Shown here piece after piece: positions 29,001-39,345 of a stretch of 64,000 bases of DNA. Within the stretch, counting starts at the first letter, position 1. Each line of letters starts with the position of its first letter. The translations under genes and the position numbers were made by a program. The notes under the pieces are model-generated. The model did no database searches. It saw nothing but the letters and a program-made list of their open reading frames with translations, and was not told where the DNA came from. This DNA is from Glandiceps talaboti (taxonomy: Eukaryota; Hemichordata; Enteropneusta; Spengelidae): NCBI RefSeq assembly GCF_964340395.1, contig NC_135566.1, forward strand, positions 3,472,001-3,536,000, given 5' to 3'.

Positions 29001-29711
29001 CCTCATATGTACAGTCCTTATCTGACAACACATAAAACTACAACAACAGACAATGTTAACCAAACAATCTATCCAATGAAGAGATCACCACGCTATGATG
29101 CATTTGATGTCACAAACAATATCAAGGAATGGCTGGCTATAAATGACACAATAGAGTTTACAGTACAGCTAAACACTGTACGTCATTCTTTTCCTGATGG
29201 ATTTCCTTCACCTTCATTTCCACATCTTCGTGATGTCTATAGCTTACACGGGTCTCTTTCTCCTTTGCTGGTCCTATATCGTGGCATCAAACCACCTAGC
29301 AGTTGGGCTAAGCCTAATGAAAATCGTGGGGAAGATGATCCAGTACAATATGTACGGAATAAGAGAAAGTCAAAGAAAAAGAATTTCAGGAAAGACTGCA
29401 AACTACGAGACTGGCATGTAAATTTCAAAGATCTTGGCTGGGAGTTTATACTGCAACCACATTCTATAGATGTCAATGTCTGCAAAGGAGATTGCCCAGT
29501 TTCAATGTTGGGATCAGGTTTCAATGCAACCCATCACGCATTTATGAGGTACTTGGTACGTGCAAAAAAAGTCACCAGATGGCAAAGAGTGCCTAGAGTT
29601 CATTGTGTACCAGTAAGTTACAAACCTTTAACTGTGTTGTACCAGGTGAATGAAGGTTTTGACGTGAAACGCCTGCCAGATGTGCTACCTAAAAGTTGCG
29701 GCTGTCGGTAA
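20088..29711 (+). CDS. Divergent TGF-beta superfamily ligand (BMP/GDF-like), two exons, six-cysteine mature domain
   Basis: Exons 20088-20457 and 28882-29711 (stop TAA) join in phase 1 to 399 codons. The start ATG has an A at -3 and G at +4; residues 1-32 include a hydrophobic signal peptide (MTRVICIFLPYLVELS), so an alternative start at codon 13 is possible. The prodomain shows BMP-type marks: PPKYMLDLYTQL and FDVTNNIKEWL. A furin site RNKR ends at residue 285, leaving a 114-residue mature chain: CKLRDW, LGW, VCKGDC, VHCVPVSYKPL, ending SCGCR. The knot cysteines are present, but the Cys-Cys pair is His-Cys (364-365), so the inter-subunit disulphide cysteine is missing, as known for GDF9, BMP15 and Lefty. 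The second Trp of the usual GWxxW is also gone. Locally the PxSYxP and VCxGxCP segments recall GDF15-type ligands, but I cannot assign an orthologue. Secreted signal. Confidence 0.9.
21308..21606. mobile_element. Foldback MITE, family A, copy 1
   Basis: Two long complementary arms meet at the palindrome TTGTACGTACAA near 21437. The right end reads ATATGGCCACTTTC, corresponding to the intact end at 62069. The left terminus is degraded. No coding capacity. Confidence 0.75.
22337..22640 (-). mobile_element. Non-autonomous TIR element, family C, antisense copy
   Basis: Blocks GGTTCCGGTTACCTGACCCC, GTAATGGCTGTACATCTGAT and TCTACCTACCCCACC appear in reverse complement at 37478-37815. The sense copy shows its ends are inverted repeats of GGCCTAAA...TTTGGTTCC type. 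Confidence 0.7.
22715..22835 (-). repeat. Dispersed repeat, inverse copy of 27052-27190
   Basis: Shares, in reverse complement, CTGGGGTTTCCAGC-like, GGCCAACACACC-like and AATGGGGTCT words with 27052-27190, with moderate divergence. Confidence 0.55.
24733..25096. mobile_element. hAT-like non-autonomous element with terminal inverted repeats
   Basis: Left end CAGTGTTGCAGCC and right end GCTGCAACACTG are inverted repeats 364 bp apart. Both sides are flanked by ATTTT, which may be a partial target duplication; a full 8-bp duplication is not visible. No transposase frame. Confidence 0.5.
25938..26290 (+). repeat. Dispersed repeat of about 350 bp, copy 1 (partner at 53813-54165)
   Basis: Shares AGTTACTATAC, CATCACA.ACTGACAGG, TTTACTACAAAC and GTGCTAGAGAAATCCA in the same order with 53813-54165, across the whole length at clearly diverged identity. 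Confidence 0.75.
26340..26596 (+). mobile_element. tRNA-derived SINE
   Basis: The 5' end carries Pol III promoter-like boxes: box A TGGTCAAGTGG at 26351-26361 and box B GGGTTTAAACC at 26391-26401, 30 bp apart. A conserved-looking body follows (TGGGTACTCCGGTTTCTTCC), ending in an AAAT-type tail at 26565-26596. A functional tRNA cannot be folded from it, so it is a SINE remnant and not a tRNA gene. Confidence 0.8.
27285..27655 (+). repeat. Direct duplication, copy 1 (partner at 28168-28535)
   Basis: Long near-identical stretches such as CTCAAAGGGACCAAGTGGAG and TTTGAAACTCTGTTATCACA recur 880 bp downstream in the same orientation, with small indels. Confidence 0.85.
28168..28535 (+). repeat. 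Direct duplication, copy 2 (partner at 27285-27655)
   Basis: Second copy of the 27285 segment. Between the two copies are a G-run (27968-27985) and unrelated sequence. Confidence 0.85.
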
Positions 29712-30014
29712 CTCTCTCTATTTATATACTAGTATGTATAGCAATGCCAGTAAGAAGTGGTACCTTAAAGTTGTTGATGCCAGCAGTACCCCTGTATGTG
29801 CACGCAAAACTTATGAAAACCACAAACCTGTAATGCTTGTAAACTTCTAAGAAGTATGTAAAATGTATATTGCCAATAACACTTTCCATATTAGAAAATT
29901 TTTGTAAGTATTTTGAAGGTTCTGTTGTAATACTTATCATATCATCGTTATCACATAGAAGTGAAGAAGACTCTAAATTATCAAAACCAGAAATAATAAT
30001 ACCTCTATATTATA

Positions 30015-30200
30015 AACATTTTTTTGATATTGGTATATTTCATAAGCAGATATATCTACATTTCAAAAAACAGAAAATTTATGAACATTTTTTTTTATAT
30101 TGGTATATTTCATAAACAGATATAATAATATGTCTATTTAAAAAAAAATTTATATTGGCATATTTCATTAACAGATTTATCTACATTTCAAAAAACAGAA
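30015..30200. repeat. Minisatellite, about 70-bp unit, three copies
   Basis: The block TATTGGTATATTTCATAA followed by CAGATATATCTACATTTC and a poly-T recurs three times just downstream of the ligand stop codon. Confidence 0.8.
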
Positions 30201-31084
30201 AATTACTTTGGAGAACAGTTTTCTTGTAAATTTCTTAGACATTTGACTGGATTAAAACTGTTCCTTTAAGTGACTAGTTTTAGTCATTTAGTCATCATCC
30301 ATTACTCAGAGACAATCAGTGTGCCCTCTAATGATAGCCAGAGTTTGTTGTTGTGAGTCAAAATGATAAAAGCTTGCATTTTTTGAGCGTCACCACATAG
30401 TAAGAGATAGGGGAACACCAATGTTTGGTGCGTCACTGGTAATTGTGTACATCAGTGGCACATCAAGTTGGCTCAGAGGGCACACTGGAGACAACACTGG
30501 TTTAGTCTCTCCTTGAATGTCAAAACAGTTGTCAAGCTTGTATTTGCTACATTTCCCGTTTTATATATAATGTGCAATTGTGGATGATCTGTCACCAGAC
30601 AAAATCGAGGTCTCGTCTTACTCAATGGTAATGAGGTGGCCTCAAGCATTGTATGATTAAATTGTTCAAGTCTGGCTACTCTATCAAATTATAGGAGTAT
30701 AAAGTTGTACCACAAAGTTATCACTCCCAAAAAAGGGACATGCAAATTAAGCAGGGTTTCACATATGCACACTCATTATTCCAAAGAAAAGTTGTTATAT
30801 TGTCGAATGGGATGTAATTGAAGCAAATTATGGAACTTTATTTATAGTCGTTGTATCTGTAAGGAATTGATTACTATATATACCAAATTTTACATTGAAT
30901 AATGCCAAGGTATCAATGTTTGTGTTGCTTGGCTGTAATTTGTATATCAAACAAACACTTATAATGCTAGTACATAATTATTATGTCTTAGGGGATGTAA
31001 TTTTATTTATCATTATGACATCAGGGCAATATTGTCTTGCATTATATAAACTAGAACCAGTTTGCGTATTATTATTAATTAGCA

Positions 31085-31710
31085 GTGTACAAATTGATTA
31101 TAGCAATATTTAGATGTCTAAATTGTAATATGCATATTAATTAACAGTTTATAAAGCAAGTCTAAATTGTAATATGCATATTAATTAGCACTTTACAAAT
31201 TGATTAGGGCAAGGTTTAGTTGTCCAAATTGTAATATGCATATTAATTAGCACTTTACAAATTGATTATAGCAATGTATTTAGCACTTTACAAATTGATT
31301 ATAGCAAGGTTTAGTTGACCAAATTGTAATATGCATATTAATTTAAGCAGTTTACAAATTGATTATAGCAAGGTTTAGTTGTCCAAATTGTAATATGCAT
31401 ATTAATTAGCACTTTACAAATTGATTATAGCAAGGTTTAGATGTCTAAATTGTAATATTCATATTAATTAGCACTTTACAAATTGATTAGGGCAAGGTTT
31501 AGTTGTCTAAATTGTAATATGCATATTAATTAGCACTTTACAAATTGATTAGGGCAAGGTTTAAATATCTAAATTGTAATATGCATATTAGAAGTTTACA
31601 AATTAATTAGCAAGGTTTAGCTGACCAAATTGTAATATGCATATTAATTAGTTTACAAATTAATTATAGCAAGGTTTAGTTGTCTAAATTGTAATACGCA
31701 TACTAATAAG
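31085..31710. repeat. Minisatellite, about 62-bp unit, roughly ten copies
   Basis: Unit includes TTACAAATTGATTA, GCAAGGTTTAG and AAATTGTAATATGCATATTA. Several units are truncated. AT-rich, with an ATGCATAT palindrome in each unit. Confidence 0.9.
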
Positions 31711-32614
31711 CCATATTCGAATATAGGAAAGATAAAGGATTTGATGGTTTGGCCACTAGGAACACTAATTCAGAAACCATTTGTTGGCAGAAACTGAGGG
31801 CCAGATTAGTAGTGCATTGTAGCATAAAGATAGCAGACTCTTAGTTACCACACATTTTCTATGTTGTTCCAACAACACTATTTTATTAGCGACTACCAGT
31901 AATGCAAACATGCACTACCACTACTGTAATACTCTTGTTATTGACATTCAAAGTTCTTTCACACACAAATTTCATTCACTGCTTCATGTAAACCAGTGAC
32001 CATGACACAAATTTTAGCCCTCACTTTGCAAATCTGGTGCGCCCTCTTGTGGTACTTATCTGAGAATGGCTGGAACTTTTTTAGTAACTGGAATATGGCC
32101 CTATTATTACAATGCTAAATACACTGATCTAGAAAGTTAGCCATAAACTTGTTAAACTGGTTGACATTTTCTGTAACAATGGAAACTAGATATATTATGT
32201 TAATTTGGATATAATTTGGTTATTAGTCAGTATTAATAATTACATAATTATTTAGTTGGATTGCATTTTATTTACTAGTTATATCTTTAATGCAAGCACA
32301 GATGTCTTTCGACAATTGACTGTAATTTGCATATTAATGAGTAATATGAAATACATAATTATTGATGTTTTTATCTATTTAGATGGTTGCATTTTAATCC
32401 GTTAGTTTGAATATTAGTAATCAGGTATTTTAGAAAGGCCTATTTGTTGAAGAAAAACTGTAACTCTTCCACATAGTCAACACTACACAAAGTGTTCAAA
32501 TATTCCATGTAGCCATCAACACATTTTGTTAGTATGCGAAGTACAATATTTGCTGTATCTTGGCATGCTTTAATATTGACAGGTGTGTGATATTATTAAT
32601 CAGAGGCTTTCAAA

Positions 32615-32826
32615 TAGACTGTCAACAGTCACTTGCGCCTTTTTTCCTACGACTTATCTAAACTCCGATCCGGCGCAACACTACTATAATCGCATACTGA
32701 TATCAAGGGTCGGCCCTCGATATCAGTATGCGATTATAGTAGTATTGTGCCGGATCGGAGCGCGGCAATGACTTAAGTTTAGATAAAACGTAGGGAAAAA
32801 AGGCACAAGCGACTGTCGACAGTCTA
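32615..32826. mobile_element. 212-bp foldback element with perfect 9-bp target site duplication
   Basis: Ends TAGACTGTCAACAGTC and GACTGTCGACAGTCTA are inverted repeats; nearly the whole element folds back around a GGGTCGGCCC-type centre near 32710. GCTTTCAAA flanks both sides (32606-32614 and 32827-32835). A 9-bp duplication and long inverted repeats fit a Mutator-like non-autonomous element. The right arm has a short extra segment near the CGCGGCAATGAC word. Confidence 0.9.
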
Positions 32827-33499
32827 GCTTTCAAAGTATGAGAGTAATTGTTATGCCAGTCTACTGTAGATGTGTAGGAGTAACTACACTATTCCAATAT
32901 CCTTATTGACGTTTAGATTTTTTGAATTTTTGCTCGTCCAACTTGTCTACTCTGGTGCTTCTGTTGCGCTGGTATTAAGCCATGACCCACCACACTCACA
33001 TGACATGTCAAAAACATTAGTGTAAATTTTATTAGAATTTGACATATGTGGGTCCATGTCTCACATTTACTTATATAAAAACTCTCATGACAAGTAATTA
33101 TGAATTCATCATGTGACCTGATCGTGTGATTTAAGTATATTTAATTATGTATTTGACTAATAATGCTCTGTAGCGGAATGTTATTCGAGACTTGTATAAC
33201 AGAAGAATGAGAATAGACGAGTTGGATGAGTAAAATTTTAAAAAAATCACAAAATATCAGTTAGGATAGCAGAATAGTGTAGTAGCATTACTAGTACTAC
33301 ACACATCTACAAGTAAAGTATTGTTATGTTTGATATGTAGAATTATTTTACTGATTTTTCTTGAGATTTCAGATTGTGACAGACATCTCTTGATGACAAC
33401 TGATAATAAAATGGACCATAAATTGAGTGTAACATGTGTTGTGTATTTCTTTCACAAACACTCTAAGATAAGAAGTGTGAGTTGATCCTGTTATTACTT

Positions 33500-33890
33500 T
33501 GAAATATACACCATCATTTGGCTGTTACCATGGGTGTGGTCTTGTTGCTAGGCATATTTTCATACATTGTGTGCATGCTTATCCATTTGTCTATTTCTAT
33601 CTTTGCAATACAAACCATCAATTGGCTATTGCTATGGGCATGGTCTTGTTGCTAGGCATATTTGCATACATTTTTTAATCTTTATTCACTCGTCTACTAA
33701 TCCTGTTATTATCAGTGCAATATACTTCATCATTTGGCTGTTGCTATGGATGTGGTTATGTTGCTAGGCATATTTGCATACATCTTTTGAAATTGTATTC
33801 ACTTGCCTAACCATTCCTGTTATTATCTTTGCAATATACATCATTTCACTCCTAGGGGCATGGTCATGGTTGCTAGGGTCAGTTGTGTCA
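33500..33890. repeat. Minisatellite, about 110-bp unit, four copies
   Basis: Unit contains CATCATTTGGCTGTTGCTAT and TTGTTGCTAGGCATATTTGC. Copies begin near 33511, 33616, 33727 and 33839, the last degraded. Confidence 0.85.
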
Positions 33891-34439
33891 AGATGTTTTC
33901 AACAATAACTGCAGAAAAACATGTCCATATGCATATATGCCCTAATTTCAGCCCCATTCATCATGTACTTTTTGAGTTAAATGGTTTTGACCAAAATTAA
34001 AATTTTTAGACCTTATTTGCATATCACTGATGGGATCATCATGTTGTGAATACATCTTCATCTACACATCCCCAGATGCATCCCTATCTCCATGAAATTT
34101 CAGTCCAATCTGCTCAGTAGTTTGGGAATAAATTTTAAAAAAGTTAAAAGCGAAATCAGGGGTGGGGTGGGGGGTGTGGGTCCCTGGGGTAGGGGTGTGT
34201 AGGGTGATTTCAGCAGCATTCCTGACTGCTCTTACATAGACATGATCATGACCCCTACTGCCTCAGTAGAAAGCAAAGACCCATGACAATGCATTTTGAT
34301 GATCCCAAAATGATTATTGCCACAGTAAGAGAGGGTTAATTATTTCTCGTCTCAGCAATCTCCTCCTCATTTGGACATGCCTTTCATCACACCACATCCA
34401 AGATCAGTAGCATGAAGAGTTTCAGCATTGATCCATGGA

Positions 34440-34725
34440 GGCATTCAGGACTTTGATTGAAAAAGCAGTCATATGAAAACCAGTGGCCCCTCGATCAGAA
34501 GGACCCGGCTTTTAGTCATCGGCTTGATCGGTACTCACTGCAGTTCAGCCAAAAGAGCTATAGCTTCAGTAGATCTGAGGGACATGTATTTTCATATCCT
34601 ATCCATGCATCATGTCAATATTATCTGCAGTTTGCAGTCCAGGACTGGGTTTTTGAATATATATCCCTTCCATTTGGACTGGCAATGGCACCAAAGGTTT
34701 TTACAAGAGCATTAAGTGATATTAT
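34440..34725 (+). pseudogene. Decayed reverse transcriptase fragment, DIRS- or Gypsy-type retrotransposon
   Basis: One frame reads RAIASVDLRDMYFHI; another reads LQFAVQDWVFEYISLPFGLA followed by MAPKVFTRAL. Together they are the RT palm region around the conserved LPFGLA motif, split by a frameshift. The catalytic YxDD motif that should follow is absent, replaced by AT-rich sequence. Non-functional. The wording of the LPFGL region fits DIRS-like elements best, but Gypsy is not excluded. Confidence 0.75.
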
Positions 34726-36444
34726 TGACATTAACATTAATATTATTATTATCATCATAGCATTAGTACTTGACTACAAACCGATGCCATCCAATATCTT
34801 CAAACTTGGTCGGTCACCATCACTGGCCGAAATAGCAAAGATTGCAACTAAAATCATTTATACATCATGCTTATTTTATCATTGGTTATTTCATGACTAT
34901 AGTGATTGACCATTTTGATGATTTCATTCAAATTTGTACATGCCAATGTTCACCTTCCACATTTTATCTGAGATAACACTGTGTGTTACGATATTGACAT
35001 GCTTGCAAGTCAAGTGTTTTCATTGACTATTAGTATTACACAATGTTTTGAATATTTTGAAATAAAATTGAAAATTTGTTGTAATACTGTTACAAATTGT
35101 AGCATCGAATATCAGTGTCACTTATTTCTAGCTTGTGTATTTTGCAGATCCAAAGTCAGAGAAACAACCACAGAGAAAAGGTCAAAGACTAAAAACAAGT
35201 GAGTTGATGTCATCAAAGTACTTTTTGTCAGAATTCATCTGTCCTAAGGACATACAGTCCACTTGTTCCTTCACAGAAACAAGTTAATGATACATGAATT
35301 TGTTTTGAACTGATGATAAATAGTGAAATTTCAGATACACATGAACATACAGCTCCTGTCACCTCACTATTTACTGGTACTTACATGTCCTCTTCTGACT
35401 GTATGTAGGCCTTGCTGGGCCTCTAATGTCAGCTCTATTTGATTCTGTCTAGGAGGAGGTTTATCCATAGACCGTGGAGGGTCTATGGTTTATCTTCATA
35501 AAAGTCAAATCTAAAGGGTTGATCCTTCCACAGTTTATCAAGTCTATTTTCAAATGCCTGAATTGTTGTTGCTGTGACAACGGCATTAAGTAGACTATTC
35601 CATAAGTCCACACTATTGCTGGTCTGTATGTTAAACAGCACTGGAAAAGTCTACAGTGGATTAAGGATTTGAAACCACTGAAATCAATGTCACAGTTACC
35701 TCAATAATGAATATAGAAGAGTTGTAACACAAACCTGTAGTCTAGGATCTTCTGTAGATCGCTTAGGCATCAAGTTTGTCTTTCTCTTGTCATGAACCTC
35801 ACAAAAACTTATGAAATTAAACAGTTAAAAGATTATTTAAGAATTTGTCAAACATATCCTGACAAATTCTACTGTAGGAGCCAGCTGCTGTCTACTCCCA
35901 TTCTGCCCATTGCATTTAGCTACTGTTGTACTCAGTACCTGGAACATACTCCTAGTAGTGACAGATTGATAACAGAGCTAGAGGTAAATATATCAAGTTG
36001 TACAAACAGCCACTTATAAATAACCACAAAATGTACACTTCTAGTGCATACCAATGAAACTTTCTAAAAATACATTTGTTACATTATGGAAAGATTAAAA
36101 GAATAATAGAATTCAAAATAAATAATTTCCTCTTCTACCGCTACTGCCACTAGTCCAAAGAAATATACAAGAGGAATGGACAAGGATTCTGTTGATAATC
36201 CCACTGTAGCAAATAATCATGTTCCCCCCCCCCCTTTCCTGTTGTCTCCTATGTGCTCTCCCACAGAGACCAGATCTACTGTCTCAGAGCAGAACCACAT
36301 TATTCCATTCCAATCTTCTACTATTTCATCTTCACGCTTGCAGCTTATCTAGCAATCCATCATTAAGGAACAATTTTCTAATCATGTAATGAGACTACCA
36401 TGATTATAGCCAGACCTCAATATGACCGTAAACTCTACTTAAGA

Positions 36445-36468
36445 GGGGGGGGGGGGGGGGGGGGGGGG
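36445..36468 (+). repeat. 24-base G homopolymer
   Basis: Uninterrupted G-run on the plus strand. Length may be unreliable in an assembly. Confidence 0.95.
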
Positions 36469-37419
36469 AGTGGAGACAGTTCAATGATTGGTGTCACCAA
36501 AGTGAAGTTGATCCACTCAAGATTAGACCTACCACCCGACAATTTGACAATTTCTCTTAGAGTTGTTTAAGGTTAGGAAAACCATCATGGTTTATAGAAA
36601 TGATAATTGCTTCAACCATTAGAAGTATAGGAGGTAAGCACTTTGATCAGGATAAAGTTCCTTCAGACACAAAGAACGTCTGTCTTCAGAGATCTAAACC
36701 AATTTCAGTTCCTCTGACCATGACTCTCTCACTATAGCTTTAACAACTGCTATACCCAAACTGACAAAGCACAACAGGACAAAAAATATTTGACATTTTC
36801 CTACAAGTCTTTTATTTAATAAATGTAATTAATAAGTACATGTTGATTATTACATGATTAATATTAATACAAATAATTACTAGATAGTTTTACTAACATA
36901 GTAAAAATTATAAAATGGATTGATGGAATTTGTTTTTTTATTCAATTTATTTTTTCAATGTGTTTTCTTTCATGATGGCCACTAGCCACAGACATACCTT
37001 CAGAATGTTCTTTGTTTGCCTGAATGTATCAGCAAACAAAGCATTGCCAAGCCAGATAAACAAGTCTCTGGAATAACTCAATACAGAAAATTGCAACATG
37101 ATGGAATCGAATTAAATTTGCTTCTTGACATTTTTGTATTGTTTTTCATTATGTCTTCTTTCATATTTGCCTTTTTAAAGGTACAATTTCAAAATAAAAA
37201 TATGCAACAATTTGGAAGGATTCAGGAACTTGAGTTGTACTTTACTTATTTCAATTTTATAAAGTTTCTAATACTAGCCATTTGCTATTCAGTGCTATTT
37301 ACTTGGCTATTTCCAATTTTTAGAAAGTTTTGAAAATCATATAATATTGAATGGATGTTGCAGTGTACTGTTTTGGGACTTCCAATGTTTACACTATCTT
37401 GATCACAGGATTAGATTTG

Positions 37420-37420
37420 C

Positions 37421-37460
<40 letters not shown>

Positions 37461-37461
37461 A
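37420..37461 (+). repeat. (CAA)n microsatellite next to family C element
   Basis: About fourteen CAA units, about 17 bp before the left end of the TIR element at 37478. Confidence 0.95.
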
Positions 37462-37477
37462 CAATTGCTTTTAGTTT

Positions 37478-37815
37478 AGGCCTAAAAAAAATTGTGTGGT
37501 TCCGATTACTCTCAATTTTTGAATAGGGTGGGGTAGGTAAAAAATTTTTTCATGTGTCAGGTAGTTATGTTTTCCATTATTTTCCGTACGATCTCTGTGT
37601 TATTGGTTTCTTCCCATCAGATGTACAGCCATTATAGATTGGAAGAACAGTTTTATACTGTCTTTATTTTGATGTCACTTTCCGTATCCACTAATTCTCG
37701 CGAGACTTCACAATTTTAAAGATTTTTTTTTTTTTTCTGGAATATGTAAAAAAAGGTTTAGGGTCAGCATGGAAAAAAATTGATGGGGTCAGGTAACCAG
37801 AACCAAACAATTTTT
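37478..37815 (+). mobile_element. Non-autonomous TIR element, family C, sense copy
   Basis: Ends GGCCTAAAAAAAATTGTGTG and the inverse near CAAACAATTTTTCTTTAGAC. Its interior matches the 22337-22640 copy in reverse. No coding capacity. Confidence 0.7.
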
Positions 37816-38019
37816 CTTTAGACTTTATGTCTATCTTAGTGAACTGAAGCCTCAATTACCAGAGTAGTAACTCAGTCTAAGAATATCATGATGTTATCAA
37901 GCTGCATCATCATCTATTGCTTCATTAATTTTTGATTTTTTGTAAAGTCATCGTGTCTCTTTGTGAAAACAGTAGAATATTATACTCCAGTGCAGTAGGA
38001 CAATGAAATAATGTGACTT

Positions 38020-38545
38020 TGCAAACAGGAAATGAATGTGACATTTTGATCAACATACTACGAACTTTGATCACGCATCCAGTTCATTATTCAGTCAATG
38101 TCTCTCTCCGAAAGTGGCAGAATAATATGTCCATAAATTGATGGTAGACGGTATCCTTCATCCCTGTTCATATTATTTGTCCAGTTTCGAAGAGAGACAT
38201 TATACTGAATAATTGCATCATTGCATGATTAAGGTCTATAATAGACAGATTGAAATGTTGCATTCCTTTCCAGTAGGGAACTTGCAATCCAGACTGAGCA
38301 TGCTCAGACACAAAGGACTATGGGATTATCTGAGGTTATCGTATTACCTAATCTGGAGCTACCAATAAAATAAACCTCCCACAATGGTCAGGGTGACTAT
38401 AAATTGATCATTTATGGTTACAAACAATGTAACAATATTGTTTATAATACTAATTGATTAGTATTTATTATCACATTTCCCATGATGCAACATTGAACAT
38501 GGCAGGTTTGCAAGTTCCCTATTTACCATTCCAAAGTAACTACAG
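38020..38545. mobile_element. Foldback MITE, family D, interrupted by a younger insertion
   Basis: The arm AATGTGACATTTTGATC near 38036 pairs with GAAATGTTGCATTCC near 38251. The right arm continues after 38521 as CCATTCCAAAGTAAC, matching the intact copy at 41020-41190, whose left arm begins GTTACTTTGGAAC. The interruption is a 244-bp element. Confidence 0.7.
38276..38519. mobile_element. Mariner-type MITE (TA target site) nested in family D element
   Basis: Inverted ends GGGAACTTGCAA and TTGCAAGTTCCC are each flanked by TA. No coding capacity. It sits inside the older foldback element. Confidence 0.75.
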
Positions 38546-39345
38546 TTTACTGTTATATCGATTCTTGGAACCATACAATCTCGTAAGAAATGCATTTTTT
38601 GGCAAGATAGTGGAAATGTGACTCAAACTTGGGAGAATGATGGAAAATAACATTATGCTTTAGTGAAAAGAACAAGAGCGAGTATATTGACTACTGTAGT
38701 GTCCTCCGAAGTCATTTTGACTAATACACAATTGATATTGTACCAAAATCTAAAGTAAAACCATATTGCTTAGTACATAGCAACTCACAGGAAGCCCATT
38801 CTGTGTTATTTTGACCATAACAAAAAATGCTTGTCATATATGAAAGGGTACACTATTTCTGGGGAACATAAATTTAAAAAAATGCAAAATTTACAACTAC
38901 TGAGTTTATACCTATATTACAAAATATGTCAAAAAAATATTTCATCTGAGAGTTGAAAATCTCTGAGAAAACACATGAGATCTTAAAATGACCAGGACTT
39001 ACTTTTGGTGTGACAACACAGAACTGTGGCAGTGTCCACCTGACTTCAATCCCCTTCTATAAACATGACATGCATAAGAGGAAATTGGAAAATTCCAGAA
39101 GTAACAATCCACAACCTAAGTACCATAGAAATACATATTACTATTGAACCTGGAGACTACAAAAAAATACCTCAATAAAGTTACGAATAAACCTGTGCCA
39201 TATCTAAAAAATAAATAAAGGCGATCTCTACTTTTTTATATTATATGGTATATTTTTTGTAATAAGTATTGCCTGATACAAGAATTCTACAAATAAATCT
39301 GTACTCCATGCAGTGTCCTTCAAGACACATCATTGATCTGTAATT

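Larger units (their letters stand above)
29712..39345. other. Intergenic region between the TGF-beta ligand and PORCN (convergent 3' ends)
   Basis: No gene recognised. Holds three minisatellites (30015-30200, 31085-31710, 33500-33890), a foldback element with a 9-bp target duplication (32615-32826), a decayed reverse transcriptase (34440-34725), a CTCF-like word (32039-32052), a 24-G run (36445-36468) and nested MITEs (38020-38545). No strong AATAAA was found soon after either gene's stop. Confidence 0.6.

Noticed and set aside
34457-34909. A 150-codon open frame as a functional gene
   Set aside because: Only its middle matches reverse transcriptase, a neighbouring frame holds the upstream part, and the catalytic motif is missing.
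35792-36019. 75-codon open frame between the TGF-beta gene and PORCN
   Set aside because: No similarity recognised and surrounded by repeat-rich sequence. It might be a decayed element fragment but cannot be supported.
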